Assembly (NCBI RefSeq): GCF_018860165.1
Contig: NZ_JAHKNG010000027.1
Span: 1 to 50,013 of the forward strand
DNA from: Paracoccus marinaquae
Lineage (GTDB): Bacteria; Pseudomonadota; Alphaproteobacteria; Rhodobacterales; Rhodobacteraceae
DNA: 50,013 nucleotides
Direction: 5' to 3'
Under the pieces are notes generated by a model. That model saw only the letters and a list, made by a program, of their open reading frames with translations. It had not been told where the DNA came from and searched no databases. Both the position numbers and the translations under genes were made by a program. Shown here piece after piece: positions 15,934-23,968 of this stretch (position 1 is its first letter; each line of letters starts with the position of its first letter).

Positions 15934-16962
15934 TCAGACCCAGCCGCCGATATTCTCGCGGATGACGTTCAGCATCACCTCGACATGGGCCGGATCGTCG
16001 TTCAGGCAGGGGATATAGGTGAAATCCTTGCCGCCGGCATGTTCGAAGCTTTCGCGGATCTCGCCGTTGATCTCTTCCAGCGTCTCGATGCAGTCGGCGG
16101 CGAAGGCGGGCGAGATCACGGCGATGTCGGTGACGCCCCGGCGCGCCAGTTCCGCCACATGCTCGACCGTGTAGGGCCGCAGCCATTCCTCGGTGCCGAA
16201 GACCGACTGGAAGGTGGTGTCGATCACGCCATCGGGCCAGCCAAGCGCTGCCTGCAGCAGGCGCGAGGTCTTCTGGCACTGGCAATGATAGGGATCGCCC
16301 TCCAGCAGGTAGCGTTTCGGCATGCCGTGATACGAGGCGATCAGCCGCGCGGGCACCCGCCCGCCCAGCACCCGGTGCACCGATCCGGCCAGCGCCTGAA
16401 TATAGTCCGGCCGGTCGAAATAGGGATCGCAGGTCCGCACCGAGGGCTGCCATTTCTGCGCCATCAGCGCCCGGAACAGCTGGTCGTTCGCGGTGGCCGA
16501 GGTGGCGCCGGCATATTGCGGATAAAGCGGCAGAAAGACGATCCGCCGGCAGCCGGCCTTCACCATCCGCTCCAGCACCTCCTGGGTCGAAGGGTTGCCA
16601 TAGCGCATGCAGAACTCGACCATCACCTTGTCGCCCCATTCGGCCCTGGCGCGGTCGCGCAGCGCCTGCGTCTGGTCGCGGGTGATGGTCATCAACGGGC
16701 TCTCGCCCTTTTCCTCGTTCCAGATCAGCCTGTAATTCGCCCCCGAAGTGAACGGCCGCTTGGTCAGAATGATGCCCTGCAGGAGCGGCTGCCATTTCCA
16801 CGCCGGATAGTCGATCACCCGCCGGTCGGACAGGAATTCGCTGAGATAACGGCGCATCGACCAGTAGTCATAACCGTCCGGCGTGCCGAGATTGGCGATC
16901 AGGATACCGGTCTTGGGTTCGGGCAGCGCAGGGTGGTCGGCGGGCGCGGGGGCTGGCGTCAT
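15934..16962 (-). CDS. hemH: Ferrochelatase
   Basis: Inserts Fe2+ into protoporphyrin IX, the last step of heme synthesis, at the inner membrane face. The 342-residue protein has the family opening TGILIANLGTPDGYDYWSMRRYL, the block VFLPLYPQYAGATSAT, the catalytic histidine H212 in SYHGMP and the acidic helix CIETLEEINGEIRE. The C-terminus ends at IGGWV without the cysteines of the [2Fe-2S] type. The start is ATG 16962, overlapping the stop of the upstream methyltransferase-like gene as ATGA, so the two are probably co-translated. Confidence 0.94.
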   Translation of the reverse strand: MTPAPAPADHPALPEPKTGILIANLGTPDGYDYWSMRRYLSEFLSDRRVIDYPAWKWQPLLQGIILTKRPFTSGANYRLIWNEEKGESPLMTITRDQTQALRDRARAEWGDKVMVEFCMRYGNPSTQEVLERMVKAGCRRIVFLPLYPQYAGATSATANDQLFRALMAQKWQPSVRTCDPYFDRPDYIQALAGSVHRVLGGRVPARLIASYHGMPKRYLLEGDPYHCQCQKTSRLLQAALGWPDGVIDTTFQSVFGTEEWLRPYTVEHVAELARRGVTDIAVISPAFAADCIETLEEINGEIRESFEHAGGKDFTYIPCLNDDPAHVEVMLNVIRENIGGWV

Positions 16963-17798
16963 GTCTTGGTCCTGAGGTCGTTCAGCGCGTTGGCAAGGCT
17001 GTGCCGGGCCGAGCCCGGCCGCAGCGGTTTCTGCTGGGTCGCGGAGGGCGCCCAGCCGGTCAGAAAGACCAGATCGAAGCTGGTGGCGACACGGGACGGA
17101 TCGTCGCGGTCGGGATGATGCCGGGCCATCAGCGCGGCGGCGCGGGCAAAGACCGCGCGTCCCGTCGGACGGCGCAGGCGGGCGGCCATGGCATTGCCCT
17201 CGCCCATGGCGCGCAGATCGCGGGCAAGGTGCAGCAGGTCGCGATAGCTGGCCCGCTGGCTCAGCAGATCGGCCACCGGCAGGGCCAGCCCGGCGCGGTG
17301 AAGAAGCCCGCCCATGTCGCGGATTTCGCCCATCGGCAGGACCCGCGGCGACAGCCCGCCGGTCACCTCGGCCTCGGCCTCGGCCAGCGCGGCGCGGGCC
17401 TCGTGCAGGGTCTGGCCGCCGAAGCAGACGGCGATGAACAGCCCGTCCTCGCTCAGCGCGCGGCGGCACTGGACCATCTGGCCGACCGGATCCTCGGCCC
17501 AGTGCAGCGCCATGGCGTGGATCACCAGATCATGGGCGCCGGGCTGCAGGTCCAGCAGCGGCTCGTCACCGACCACCCGTGCCTGCGGAAAGCGCGCGGC
17601 CCAGAAATCGGGAAAGCCCGTGACCACGGCGGGGCGCGTAAACGATCTGTTAATCTCGGACAGCCTATCCTCGATCTCGTCGGCGGCGATCCGGTGCAGC
17701 ACGTCGGCATGGCCCGCGCGCAGCGCACGCGCGCGCTGGCGCAGCAGCGCCGCGCGGTCGGTCATCAGGGGGCGGTCGGTGTCATTGGGGGTGTTCAT
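16959..17798 (-). CDS. BioC/NDUFAF5-like methyltransferase-fold protein with degenerate SAM motif
   Basis: A 279-residue protein with the core of the BioC/NDUFAF5 branch: LVIHAMALHWAEDPVGQMVQCRRALSEDG and FGGQTLHEARAAL are characteristic. The usual first SAM motif (a D-x-G-x-G-x-G loop) is replaced by PAVVTGFPDFWAARFP, so SAM binding is doubtful. NDUFAF5 hydroxylates an arginine of a complex I subunit in mitochondria, and BioC methylates malonyl-ACP; neither can be assumed. It is translationally coupled to hemH. The start at ATG 17798 is only 31 bases from the comF start on the other strand; an internal ATG at 17765 is the alternative and would leave more promoter space. Confidence 0.7.
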   Translation of the reverse strand: MNTPNDTDRPLMTDRAALLRQRARALRAGHADVLHRIAADEIEDRLSEINRSFTRPAVVTGFPDFWAARFPQARVVGDEPLLDLQPGAHDLVIHAMALHWAEDPVGQMVQCRRALSEDGLFIAVCFGGQTLHEARAALAEAEAEVTGGLSPRVLPMGEIRDMGGLLHRAGLALPVADLLSQRASYRDLLHLARDLRAMGEGNAMAARLRRPTGRAVFARAAALMARHHPDRDDPSRVATSFDLVFLTGWAPSATQQKPLRPGSARHSLANALNDLRTKT

Positions 17799-17829
17799 GG
17801 GGCGCGAACATAGGGTGCTTCGCGGGGCG

Positions 17830-18567
17830 ATGAAAGGCGCGCTGCGTCTGCTTTATCCGCCACAATGCCTTGGCTGCGGCCAGCCTGTCGGCGGCGCGGG
17901 CGACGCCGGGGCCGGGCTTTGCGCCGAATGCTGGCGCGAGACGCGGTTCATCACCGGCACCGCCTGCGGCCGCTGCGGCGCGCCCCTGCCCGATGACGGC
18001 AGCGGCGCGCCGCAGGAGACGCTGATTTGCGACGACTGCCTGTCCATCGCCCGGCCCTGGCGGCATGGCCGGGCGGCGATGGTCTATGCCGGCACCGGGC
18101 GGCAACTGGTGCTGGCGCTGAAACATGGCGACCGGCCCGATCTGGCCCCGGCGCTGGCCGGCTGGCTGTCGCGCGCGGCCGCGCCGCTGATCCGGCCGGG
18201 CATGATCATCGCCCCGGTGCCGCTGCACCCGCTGCGGCTTCTGAAGCGGAAATACAACCAGGCGGCGCTGGTCTCGGCCCATCTGGCCCGCGCCCGCGGG
18301 CTGGAGCATGTCCCCGACCTGCTGTTGCGCCGCCGCCAGACCGAGGGGCAGGACCATCGCAGCGTCAGCGATCGTTTCGCCAATGTCGCGGGCGCGATCG
18401 CCGCGAACCCGCGCCGCGCCGCCCGGGCCGAGGGGCGCGCGGTCCTGCTGATCGACGATGTGACGACCTCGGGCGCGACGCTGGCGGCCTCGGCCGAGGC
18501 CCTGCTGGCGGCGGGCTCGGGGCCAGTTTCGGTCGCGGTTCTGGCGCGGGCGGTCAAGGATGACTAG
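17830..18567 (+). CDS. comF: ComF family phosphoribosyltransferase-like protein
   Basis: A 245-residue ComF homologue: an N-terminal zinc ribbon region with four CxxC pairs (C13/C16, C31/C34, C46/C49, C67/C70) and a C-terminal phosphoribosyltransferase fold with the PRPP loop VLLIDDVTTSGAT. ComF supports DNA uptake in competent bacteria; in others its role is open. The segment PVPLHPLRLLKRKYNQAALVSAHLAR is typical. The start at ATG 17830 gives the usual short N-terminus before YPPQC; ATG 17797 would overlap the divergent gene's start codon. It heads a run with grxC and a nitrilase gene. Confidence 0.85.
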   Translation: MKGALRLLYPPQCLGCGQPVGGAGDAGAGLCAECWRETRFITGTACGRCGAPLPDDGSGAPQETLICDDCLSIARPWRHGRAAMVYAGTGRQLVLALKHGDRPDLAPALAGWLSRAAAPLIRPGMIIAPVPLHPLRLLKRKYNQAALVSAHLARARGLEHVPDLLLRRRQTEGQDHRSVSDRFANVAGAIAANPRRAARAEGRAVLLIDDVTTSGATLAASAEALLAAGSGPVSVAVLARAVKDD

Positions 18568-18600
18568 ATGTGTGAAAGACGCACGACCGGAAGGACCGCC

Positions 18601-18876
18601 ATGCCCCCCAAGCCCCAAGTCGAGATCTACCTGACCCAGACCTGCCCCTTCTGCATCGCCGCCCGCTCGCTGCTGCGCCGCAAAGGCGTCGAGTTCACCG
18701 AGATCGACGTCGGCGCCCGCCCCGAACGCCGGGCCGAGATGACGCAGCGCGCCCATGGTCGCCGCACCGTGCCGCAGATCTTCGTGGGCGAAACCCATGT
18801 CGGCGGCAGCGACGACCTGCACGCGCTGGAGCGCGACGGCCGGCTGGATCCGCTGCTGCAGGGCCGCGCGGCATGA
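18601..18876 (+). CDS. grxC: Glutaredoxin 3
   Basis: A 91-residue dithiol glutaredoxin that uses glutathione to reduce protein and small-molecule disulfides in the cytoplasm. The active site is CPFC (C15, C18) after VEIYLTQT; TVPQIFVGETHVGGSDDL holds the cis-proline and GG-SDDL glutathione site. The start at ATG 18601 follows GGAAGG and gives the usual length. It lies 33 bases after comF and its stop overlaps the start of the nitrilase gene as ATGA. Confidence 0.92.
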   Translation: MPPKPQVEIYLTQTCPFCIAARSLLRRKGVEFTEIDVGARPERRAEMTQRAHGRRTVPQIFVGETHVGGSDDLHALERDGRLDPLLQGRAA

Positions 18877-19733
18877 CCGGCGCGGGCGGCAGGCTGACCG
18901 TCGGGCTGATCCAGCTGAATGTCGGCGACGATCCCCTGGCCAATCTGGGCCGGACGATCCCGCTGATTCGCCGGGCCGTGGCCCAGGGCGCCCGATTCGT
19001 GCTGACGCCCGAGGCCACCAACCTGCTGTCGCCCGAACGCAGGCGGCAGGAGGCCGTCCTGCATGTCGAGCCCGAGGATCCGACGCTGTCGGCACTGCGG
19101 GTCGAGGCCAAGGCGGCGGGGATCTGGCTGCTGATCGGCTCTCTGGCGCTGAAATCGGAGGATGGCGATGCGCGCTTCGTCAATCGCAGCTTCCTGATCG
19201 ATCCCGAGGGCGGCATTGCCGCGCGCTATGACAAGCTGCACATGTTCGATGTGCAGATCTCGGAGACCGAAAGCTATCGCGAAAGCGCCGCCTACCGGCC
19301 CGGCGCCCGCGCGGTTCTGGCGCGGGCGGGGGCGGTGCCCCTCGGGCTGACGATCTGCTATGACCTGCGCTTTCCACAGCTTTTCCGCCGGCTGGCGCTG
19401 GCCGGCGCGCGGTTGCTGACGGTGCCCTCGGCCTTCAATCCGACCACCGGCGAGGCGCATTGGGAGGTGCTGCTGCGCGCCCGCGCCATCGAGACCGGCT
19501 GTTTCGTCCTGGCCCCGGCGCAATGCGGCACCCATCCCGCCCCGCACAGCCCCGACCGCGTGCCCCGGCGCAGCCACGGCCATTCGCTGGCGGTCGATCC
19601 CTGGGGCAAGGTGCTGGCCGATGGCGGCCAGGAGCCGGGGGTAACGATAGTTCAACTTGACCTTGACGCGGTCGACAGGGCACGGTCGCGCATCCCGTCC
19701 CTGACCCATGAACGCGCCTTCGAGGGCCCTTGA
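18873..19733 (+). CDS. Carbon-nitrogen hydrolase (Nit1/deaminated glutathione amidase-like)
   Basis: A 286-residue nitrilase-superfamily amidase with the catalytic triad E47 (LTPEATN), K121 (YDKLHMFD) and C162 (LTICYDLRFP). The KLHMFDV and RFPQLFRRLALAGA blocks resemble the Nit1 branch, whose members hydrolyse deaminated glutathione. Coupling to grxC by an ATGA overlap supports a glutathione-linked repair role, though the substrate remains inferred. The gene ends directly at the MarR gene. Confidence 0.82.
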   Translation: MTGAGGRLTVGLIQLNVGDDPLANLGRTIPLIRRAVAQGARFVLTPEATNLLSPERRRQEAVLHVEPEDPTLSALRVEAKAAGIWLLIGSLALKSEDGDARFVNRSFLIDPEGGIAARYDKLHMFDVQISETESYRESAAYRPGARAVLARAGAVPLGLTICYDLRFPQLFRRLALAGARLLTVPSAFNPTTGEAHWEVLLRARAIETGCFVLAPAQCGTHPAPHSPDRVPRRSHGHSLAVDPWGKVLADGGQEPGVTIVQLDLDAVDRARSRIPSLTHERAFEGP

Positions 19734-19738
19734 AACCC

Positions 19739-20218
19739 ATGAACAAGACCGTGACAGATCTCGACAAGCCGCACTCGAACGACCGGTTGGCCGCCAGCCT
19801 GTTCGCCGAAGTGCTGATTGCCGACCAGTTGTCGCGCAACCTGATCAGCAAGGCGCTGCCACGGGGCATGCAGATTTCGCATTTCTCGGTCCTGAACCTT
19901 CTGGCGCATGTGAGCGAGGAACGCACGCCCGCGCAGTTGGCCGAGGCGTTCCACGTCACCCGCGGCGCCATGACCAACACCCTGTCGCGGCTGGAATGGG
20001 CCGGCCATGTCCATATCCGCCCCGATTGGGACGATGCGCGGCGCAAGTTCGTCTCGATCAGCCCGGCGGGGCGCGCGGCGCGCGATGCCGCCATCGCCGC
20101 CTTCATGCCGCTGATCGCGGATGTGGTGCGCGATATCGGCGCCGAGAAGGTGCGCGGCGCCCTGCCCGTGCTGCGCGAATTGCGGCTGCGGCTGGAGGGC
20201 GGGCCGGAATCCGACTGA
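19739..20218 (+). CDS. MarR-family transcriptional regulator
   Basis: A 159-residue winged-helix regulator of the MarR family. The DNA-binding part runs HFSVLNLLAHVSEERTPAQLAEAF, then HVTRGAMTNTLSRLEWAGHVHIRPDWDDARRKFV, which holds the recognition helix and wing with the conserved D-x-R. It probably senses a small molecule or oxidant. The start is given as ATG 19739; TTG 19730 overlaps the nitrilase stop as TTGA and is the alternative. It sits last in the comF-grxC-nitrilase run and ends 4 bases from the end of ubiG on the other strand. Confidence 0.83.
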   Translation: MNKTVTDLDKPHSNDRLAASLFAEVLIADQLSRNLISKALPRGMQISHFSVLNLLAHVSEERTPAQLAEAFHVTRGAMTNTLSRLEWAGHVHIRPDWDDARRKFVSISPAGRAARDAAIAAFMPLIADVVRDIGAEKVRGALPVLRELRLRLEGGPESD

Positions 20219-20222
20219 TTGG

Positions 20223-20957
20223 TCAGGCCGGGCGGCGCGCGCTCAGCAGATAGTTTACCGACAGGTCGCGGTCGGACAGTTTCCAGGCAAAGCCGATCGG
20301 GTTGAACACCATCCCGCGCCGGTCAACCGGGTGCAGGCCCGCGCTTTCGGCCATGCCAGCCAGTTTGTCCGGGGTGATGAAGCGCGACCATTCATGCGTG
20401 CCGCGCGGCAGCCAGCGCATGATCCATTCGGCCCCGATGATCGCCGCGCCAAAGCTTTTCGCGGTCCGGTTCAGCGTCGAGACAACGATCAGTCCGCCGG
20501 GGCGCACCAGATCGCGGCAGGTGGCGATGAAGGTGGCGGGATCAGCGACATGCTCGACGATCTCGAGCGCCAGCACGATGTCAAAGACCTCGCCCCCGGC
20601 CACCAGCGCCTCGGCGGTGGTGGCGCGATAGTCGATCGGCAGGTCCTGCTGTTCGGCATGCAGCCGCGCCATGGCGATATTGCCCTCGGCCGCGTCCGCG
20701 CCGGTCACATCCGCGCCCAGCCGCGCCATCGGCTCGGCCACCAGCCCGCCGCCGCAGCCGATATCCAGAAGCCGCAGCCCCTCGAACGGGCGCAGGCTGC
20801 GGCGGTCGCGCCCGAATTCGGCGGCAATCTGGGTGGTGATGTAATCCAGCCGCACCGGGTTCATCATGTGCAGCGGCCGGAACTTGCCCGCCGGATCCCA
20901 CCATTCGGCGGCCATCGCCTCGAATTTCGCGATTTCACCGGGGTCGATGCTGGTCAT
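20223..20957 (-). CDS. ubiG: Ubiquinone biosynthesis O-methyltransferase
   Basis: Performs the two O-methylation steps of ubiquinone synthesis with SAM. The 244-residue protein has the family opening [26 protein letters not shown] motif [21 protein letters not shown], and the post-motif segments EIVEHV and [25 protein letters not shown] near the C-terminus is diagnostic for UbiG. Start ATG 20957 follows AAGGACC on the minus strand. It is divergent from the peptidase gene, with 48 bases between the start codons. Confidence 0.94.
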   Translation of the reverse strand: MTSIDPGEIAKFEAMAAEWWDPAGKFRPLHMMNPVRLDYITTQIAAEFGRDRRSLRPFEGLRLLDIGCGGGLVAEPMARLGADVTGADAAEGNIAMARLHAEQQDLPIDYRATTAEALVAGGEVFDIVLALEIVEHVADPATFIATCRDLVRPGGLIVVSTLNRTAKSFGAAIIGAEWIMRWLPRGTHEWSRFITPDKLAGMAESAGLHPVDRRGMVFNPIGFAWKLSDRDLSVNYLLSARRPA

Positions 20958-20993
20958 GCGACGGTCCTTCTGGCGGGCGCTTCCGCTTGGCTC

Positions 20994-20999
20994 TATACT
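20994..20999 (+). promoter_or_regulatory. Possible -10 element for a leaderless peptidase transcript
   Basis: TATACT at 20994-20999 lies so that transcription, starting about seven bases downstream, would begin at or next to the ATG at 21006. No good -35 is visible and there is no ribosome-binding site before that ATG. Confidence 0.3.
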
Positions 21000-21005
21000 G
21001 CGCGG

Positions 21006-21992
21006 ATGGACCGAATGGCAGGGCAAATCTCCGCGACACATGGCCGCCTGCACCCGGCGGGCGAGCCCTTCGATCGCCGCACGCTGGATGTCGGCGACGG
21101 CCATCAACTCTATGTCGAGCAATGCGGCAACCCCGAGGGGCGGGCGGTCCTCGTGCTGCATGGCGGCCCCGGCGGCGGCTGCAGCCCGTTCATGCGGCGC
21201 TTCTTCGACCCAGCGCATTTCCGCGTCGTCCTGTTCGACCAGCGCGGCTGCGGCCGCTCGCGGCCCACGGCCTCGGTCGAGGCCAATACAACCCGGCATC
21301 TGCTGGCGGATATCGAGCATATCCGCACCGAACTGGGCATCGAAAGCTGGCTGCTGTTCGGCGGCAGCTGGGGGGCGACGCTGGCCATCACCTATGCCGA
21401 ATCCCATCCGGATCAGGTGACCGGGCTGATCCTGCGCGGCGTGTTCCTGGGCAGCCGGGCCGAACTGGACTGGTTCTATGGCGGCGGCGCGGGCCGTTTC
21501 TTTCCCGATCTCTGGGCCCAGTTCCAGGGGCCGATCCCCATGGTCGAACGCGGCGACATGATCGGCGCCTATCACCGCCGGCTGTTTTCGGGCGACGACA
21601 CGGAGCAGGGCCACTATGCCCTGCCCTGGCTGATGTGGGAGAACGCGCTGGCCGGGCTGAACGCCTCGGCCGCCAGTCATGCGCCGACGGATTACGCGCG
21701 CGCCTTCGCCCGGCTTGAAAACCACTATTTCATGAACGGCTGCTTCCTGGACGAGGGTCAGCTGCTGCGCGACCGCCACCTGATCGAGCATCTGCCGGCG
21801 GTGATCGTGCAGGGCCGCTATGACATGGTCTGCCCGCCGGTCAGCGCCTATCGGCTGGCCGATGGCTGGGAGACATGCGACCTGCGCCTCATCCCCGCCT
21901 CGGGCCACGCGCTGTCCGAGCCGCGCATCTCGTCCGAACTGGTCACCGTCATGGACATGATCCGCGACCAGGGGATCTTGCGCACGACCTGA
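21006..21992 (+). CDS. pip: Proline iminopeptidase (prolyl aminopeptidase)
   Basis: A 328-residue alpha/beta hydrolase (peptidase family S33) that removes N-terminal proline from peptides. The oxyanion region is HGGPGGG, followed by FDQRGCGRS; the nucleophile elbow is GGSWGA with S121, and the other triad residues are D273 (GRYDMVCPP) and H301 (SGHAL). The start at ATG 21006 is used; ATG 21015 is a possible internal start with similar context. The length is that of the monomeric family enzyme. It is divergent from ubiG. Confidence 0.9.
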   Translation: MDRMAGQISATHGRLHPAGEPFDRRTLDVGDGHQLYVEQCGNPEGRAVLVLHGGPGGGCSPFMRRFFDPAHFRVVLFDQRGCGRSRPTASVEANTTRHLLADIEHIRTELGIESWLLFGGSWGATLAITYAESHPDQVTGLILRGVFLGSRAELDWFYGGGAGRFFPDLWAQFQGPIPMVERGDMIGAYHRRLFSGDDTEQGHYALPWLMWENALAGLNASAASHAPTDYARAFARLENHYFMNGCFLDEGQLLRDRHLIEHLPAVIVQGRYDMVCPPVSAYRLADGWETCDLRLIPASGHALSEPRISSELVTVMDMIRDQGILRTT

Positions 21993-22037
21993 AAGCGGGT
22001 GAGTCTGCCCCCCGGACGACTTTACCGGAAGGCCAGC

Positions 22038-23156
22038 ATGACCAAGGAACGCCGCACGACCCCGCGCGACCCGCGCTATCTGCCGGCGGCGGGATTGCTG
22101 CGATATCTCGGGCGCAACGGATCAAGCAAACTCAGACGCGCCGGCAACCCTTTTTCGGATCTGGTTCCCAGCCGGTACGAATACGAACCCAAGGAAATCG
22201 CCTGCCGCCCGGCGATATTCGACGCCGAGCATCTGTCGCGGGTGGTCCGTTGCGGCTTCGACATCCCCTTGTCGAGGGCCGTCGGGATCCTGACCGAAAC
22301 CCGCTTCACGGAAACGCCGATGGTGTTTCACGACCTCGGCCAGACAATCATCATCGGCGGCATCGCGGTCACCAGGGACAAGATGTTCTGGCTGAAGCCC
22401 TACCTGCCGAGGCTGGCCTCGATCCTGGCCAATCCGCCTGAATTCGACCGTGCAATCATCCCCAATTCGGCCGCCGGCCTGCAATTCTTCGGGCATTGGC
22501 TGGGCGACGACTGTTCGGCCTACGAGGCGCTGCGCGACGATCCCGACCTGATGACCGTGCAGAGACCCGCACGACCGGATGCACGGCAATATGAAGCCCT
22601 GTTCGATCAGGACTGGCGCGACGATCAGGTGGTGCGCTGCAGGAATCTGGTCGTCGCAAACGACCTCGGGTTCGGGACCGGCAAGGCCGGACGCTATCGG
22701 ACCCTTCGCCGAAGGCTGCGCGACCGGCTTTCCACCACCGGGAACGGGGGCGGGATCGTCTATATCCGGCGGGGCCCCTCGGGCGAGCAGAGGGATATCG
22801 TGAATGCCGCAGAATTCGAAGACAGGCTTCGGGCCAGCGGCGTCGATATCCTGACGCCCGAAGACGGAAGCAGCGAGTTCCTGTCGCGCATCCTCGATGC
22901 CTCGGTCGTCATCTCGACCGAGGGAAGCCAGGCCTGCCACGCCATCTACGGGCTGCGCGACGGCGGTGCGCTGCTGGTCCTGCAGCCGCCGGACCGGTTC
23001 TATCCGGCGCCGCATGAATGGCTGCGGATCACCGACATGCGCTGCGGCATGGTGATCGGCGAGGCGCGCGCGGACGGCTTCTACATCTCGCCCGACGAGG
23101 TTCTCGCCATGACCGATCGCCTTCTGGCCCTGACCGAAAACCGGGACGCAGTCTGA
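22038..23156 (+). CDS. GT61-like (DUF563) glycosyltransferase
   Basis: A 372-residue protein resembling the DUF563/GT61 glycosyltransferases. Features are the N-terminal [17 protein letters not shown] segment, [31 protein letters not shown] (the RRG sugar-nucleotide region) and [26 protein letters not shown], which corresponds to the ISPHGAAL-like block of the family with the His replaced. It probably adds a sugar to an extracellular polysaccharide or glycan. No other polysaccharide genes are near, so acceptor and sugar are unknown. The start at ATG 22038 follows CCGGAAGG. Its base composition is a little less GC-rich than the neighbours, which may indicate transfer. Confidence 0.65.
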   Translation: MTKERRTTPRDPRYLPAAGLLRYLGRNGSSKLRRAGNPFSDLVPSRYEYEPKEIACRPAIFDAEHLSRVVRCGFDIPLSRAVGILTETRFTETPMVFHDLGQTIIIGGIAVTRDKMFWLKPYLPRLASILANPPEFDRAIIPNSAAGLQFFGHWLGDDCSAYEALRDDPDLMTVQRPARPDARQYEALFDQDWRDDQVVRCRNLVVANDLGFGTGKAGRYRTLRRRLRDRLSTTGNGGGIVYIRRGPSGEQRDIVNAAEFEDRLRASGVDILTPEDGSSEFLSRILDASVVISTEGSQACHAIYGLRDGGALLVLQPPDRFYPAPHEWLRITDMRCGMVIGEARADGFYISPDEVLAMTDRLLALTENRDAV

Positions 23157-23206
23157 GCCACGGCGGGGCCGGTCGCCCCCCTTTTCGGAACCCGCCACAG
23201 TCACGC

Positions 23207-23235
23207 TTGCATTCCAGGGGATTCGGGACTATATG
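23207..23235 (+). promoter_or_regulatory. Candidate promoter of the rimP-nusA-infB operon
   Basis: TTGCAT (23207-23212) and TATATG (23230-23235) have a 17-base spacer. Transcription would start near 23242, leaving a leader of about 88 bases with three hairpins before rimP. Confidence 0.5.
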
Positions 23236-23251
23236 CCTGCTCAACAGCGGC

Positions 23252-23311
23252 GCAGGCTTCCACCCCCTGCCCACCGGATGCATTCGCATGGGCCCGCTGA
23301 GGGCCCTTTTT
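23252..23311 (+). promoter_or_regulatory. rimP leader with terminator-like hairpin (candidate attenuator)
   Basis: Three stems follow each other: GCAGG/CCTGC (23252-23256 with 23266-23270), ATGC/GCAT (23278-23281 with 23286-23289), and GGGCCC/GGGCCC (23290-23295 with 23301-23306) followed by TTTTT (23307-23311). The last has the form of an intrinsic terminator and sits between the promoter and rimP. It could instead terminate the upstream glycosyltransferase transcript, with the true promoter elsewhere. Confidence 0.55.
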
Positions 23312-23329
23312 CATATCTGCAAGGATCCC

Positions 23330-23965
23330 ATGTCGAACGACCTGATCGCCAAGACCGCCATCGACCGGCGCCTGGCCGAGATCATCACCCCGGTGATCGA
23401 GGATCTGGGCTTCGAGCTGGTGCGCATCCGCCTGCAGGGCGGCAAGACGGCGACGCTGCAGATCATGGCCGACCGGCCCGAAGGCGGCATCAATGTCGAC
23501 GATTGCGGCGATATCTCGGTCGCGGTCAGCGCCACGCTGGATGTCGAGGATCCGCTCGAGGACGCCTATCACCTCGAGGTCAGCAGCCCCGGCATCGACC
23601 GGCCGCTGACCCGGCTGAAGGATTTCGCGACCTTCGAGGGCTATGAGGCCAAGCTGGAGACGAACCAGCCCATCGACGGGCGCAAGCGCTGGAAGGGCGT
23701 GCTGGCCGGGGTCGAGGGCGAGGAAGTGCTGCTGAATATCGACGAGGCCGGCGAAACCCATACGATCGGGCTGAATTTCGACTGGCTTTCCGACGCCAAG
23801 CTGGTCCTGACCGACGAGCTGATCCGCGAGATGCTGCGCCAGAAGAAAGAGGCCGGGGTCGAGATCGACCATCTTGATGAAAGCGCCTTCGACGCGGTCG
23901 AGACCGAGGACGACGGCGAAACCGAAGACAATCAGGGCGCGGACGGCGCCGATGCCAAGGAGTAA
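23330..23965 (+). CDS. rimP: Ribosome maturation factor RimP
   Basis: Helps assemble the 30S subunit. The 211-residue protein has the N-terminal domain ([32 protein letters not shown], key DLGFELV), the [19 protein letters not shown] segment and the [14 protein letters not shown] motif that defines the family, then the SH3-like C-terminal domain. A low-complexity acidic tail (about 190-211) is longer than in E. coli and is common in Rhodobacteraceae. The start at ATG 23330 follows AAGGA. The next gene begins after 3 bases. Confidence 0.93.
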   Translation: MSNDLIAKTAIDRRLAEIITPVIEDLGFELVRIRLQGGKTATLQIMADRPEGGINVDDCGDISVAVSATLDVEDPLEDAYHLEVSSPGIDRPLTRLKDFATFEGYEAKLETNQPIDGRKRWKGVLAGVEGEEVLLNIDEAGETHTIGLNFDWLSDAKLVLTDELIREMLRQKKEAGVEIDHLDESAFDAVETEDDGETEDNQGADGADAKE

Positions 23966-23968
23966 GTG

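Noticed and set aside
23233..23330. Leader peptide frame (MPAQQRRRL) upstream of rimP
   Set aside because: Its ATG lies inside the putative -10 box and would not be transcribed from that promoter; there is no ribosome-binding site and the frame runs into rimP.
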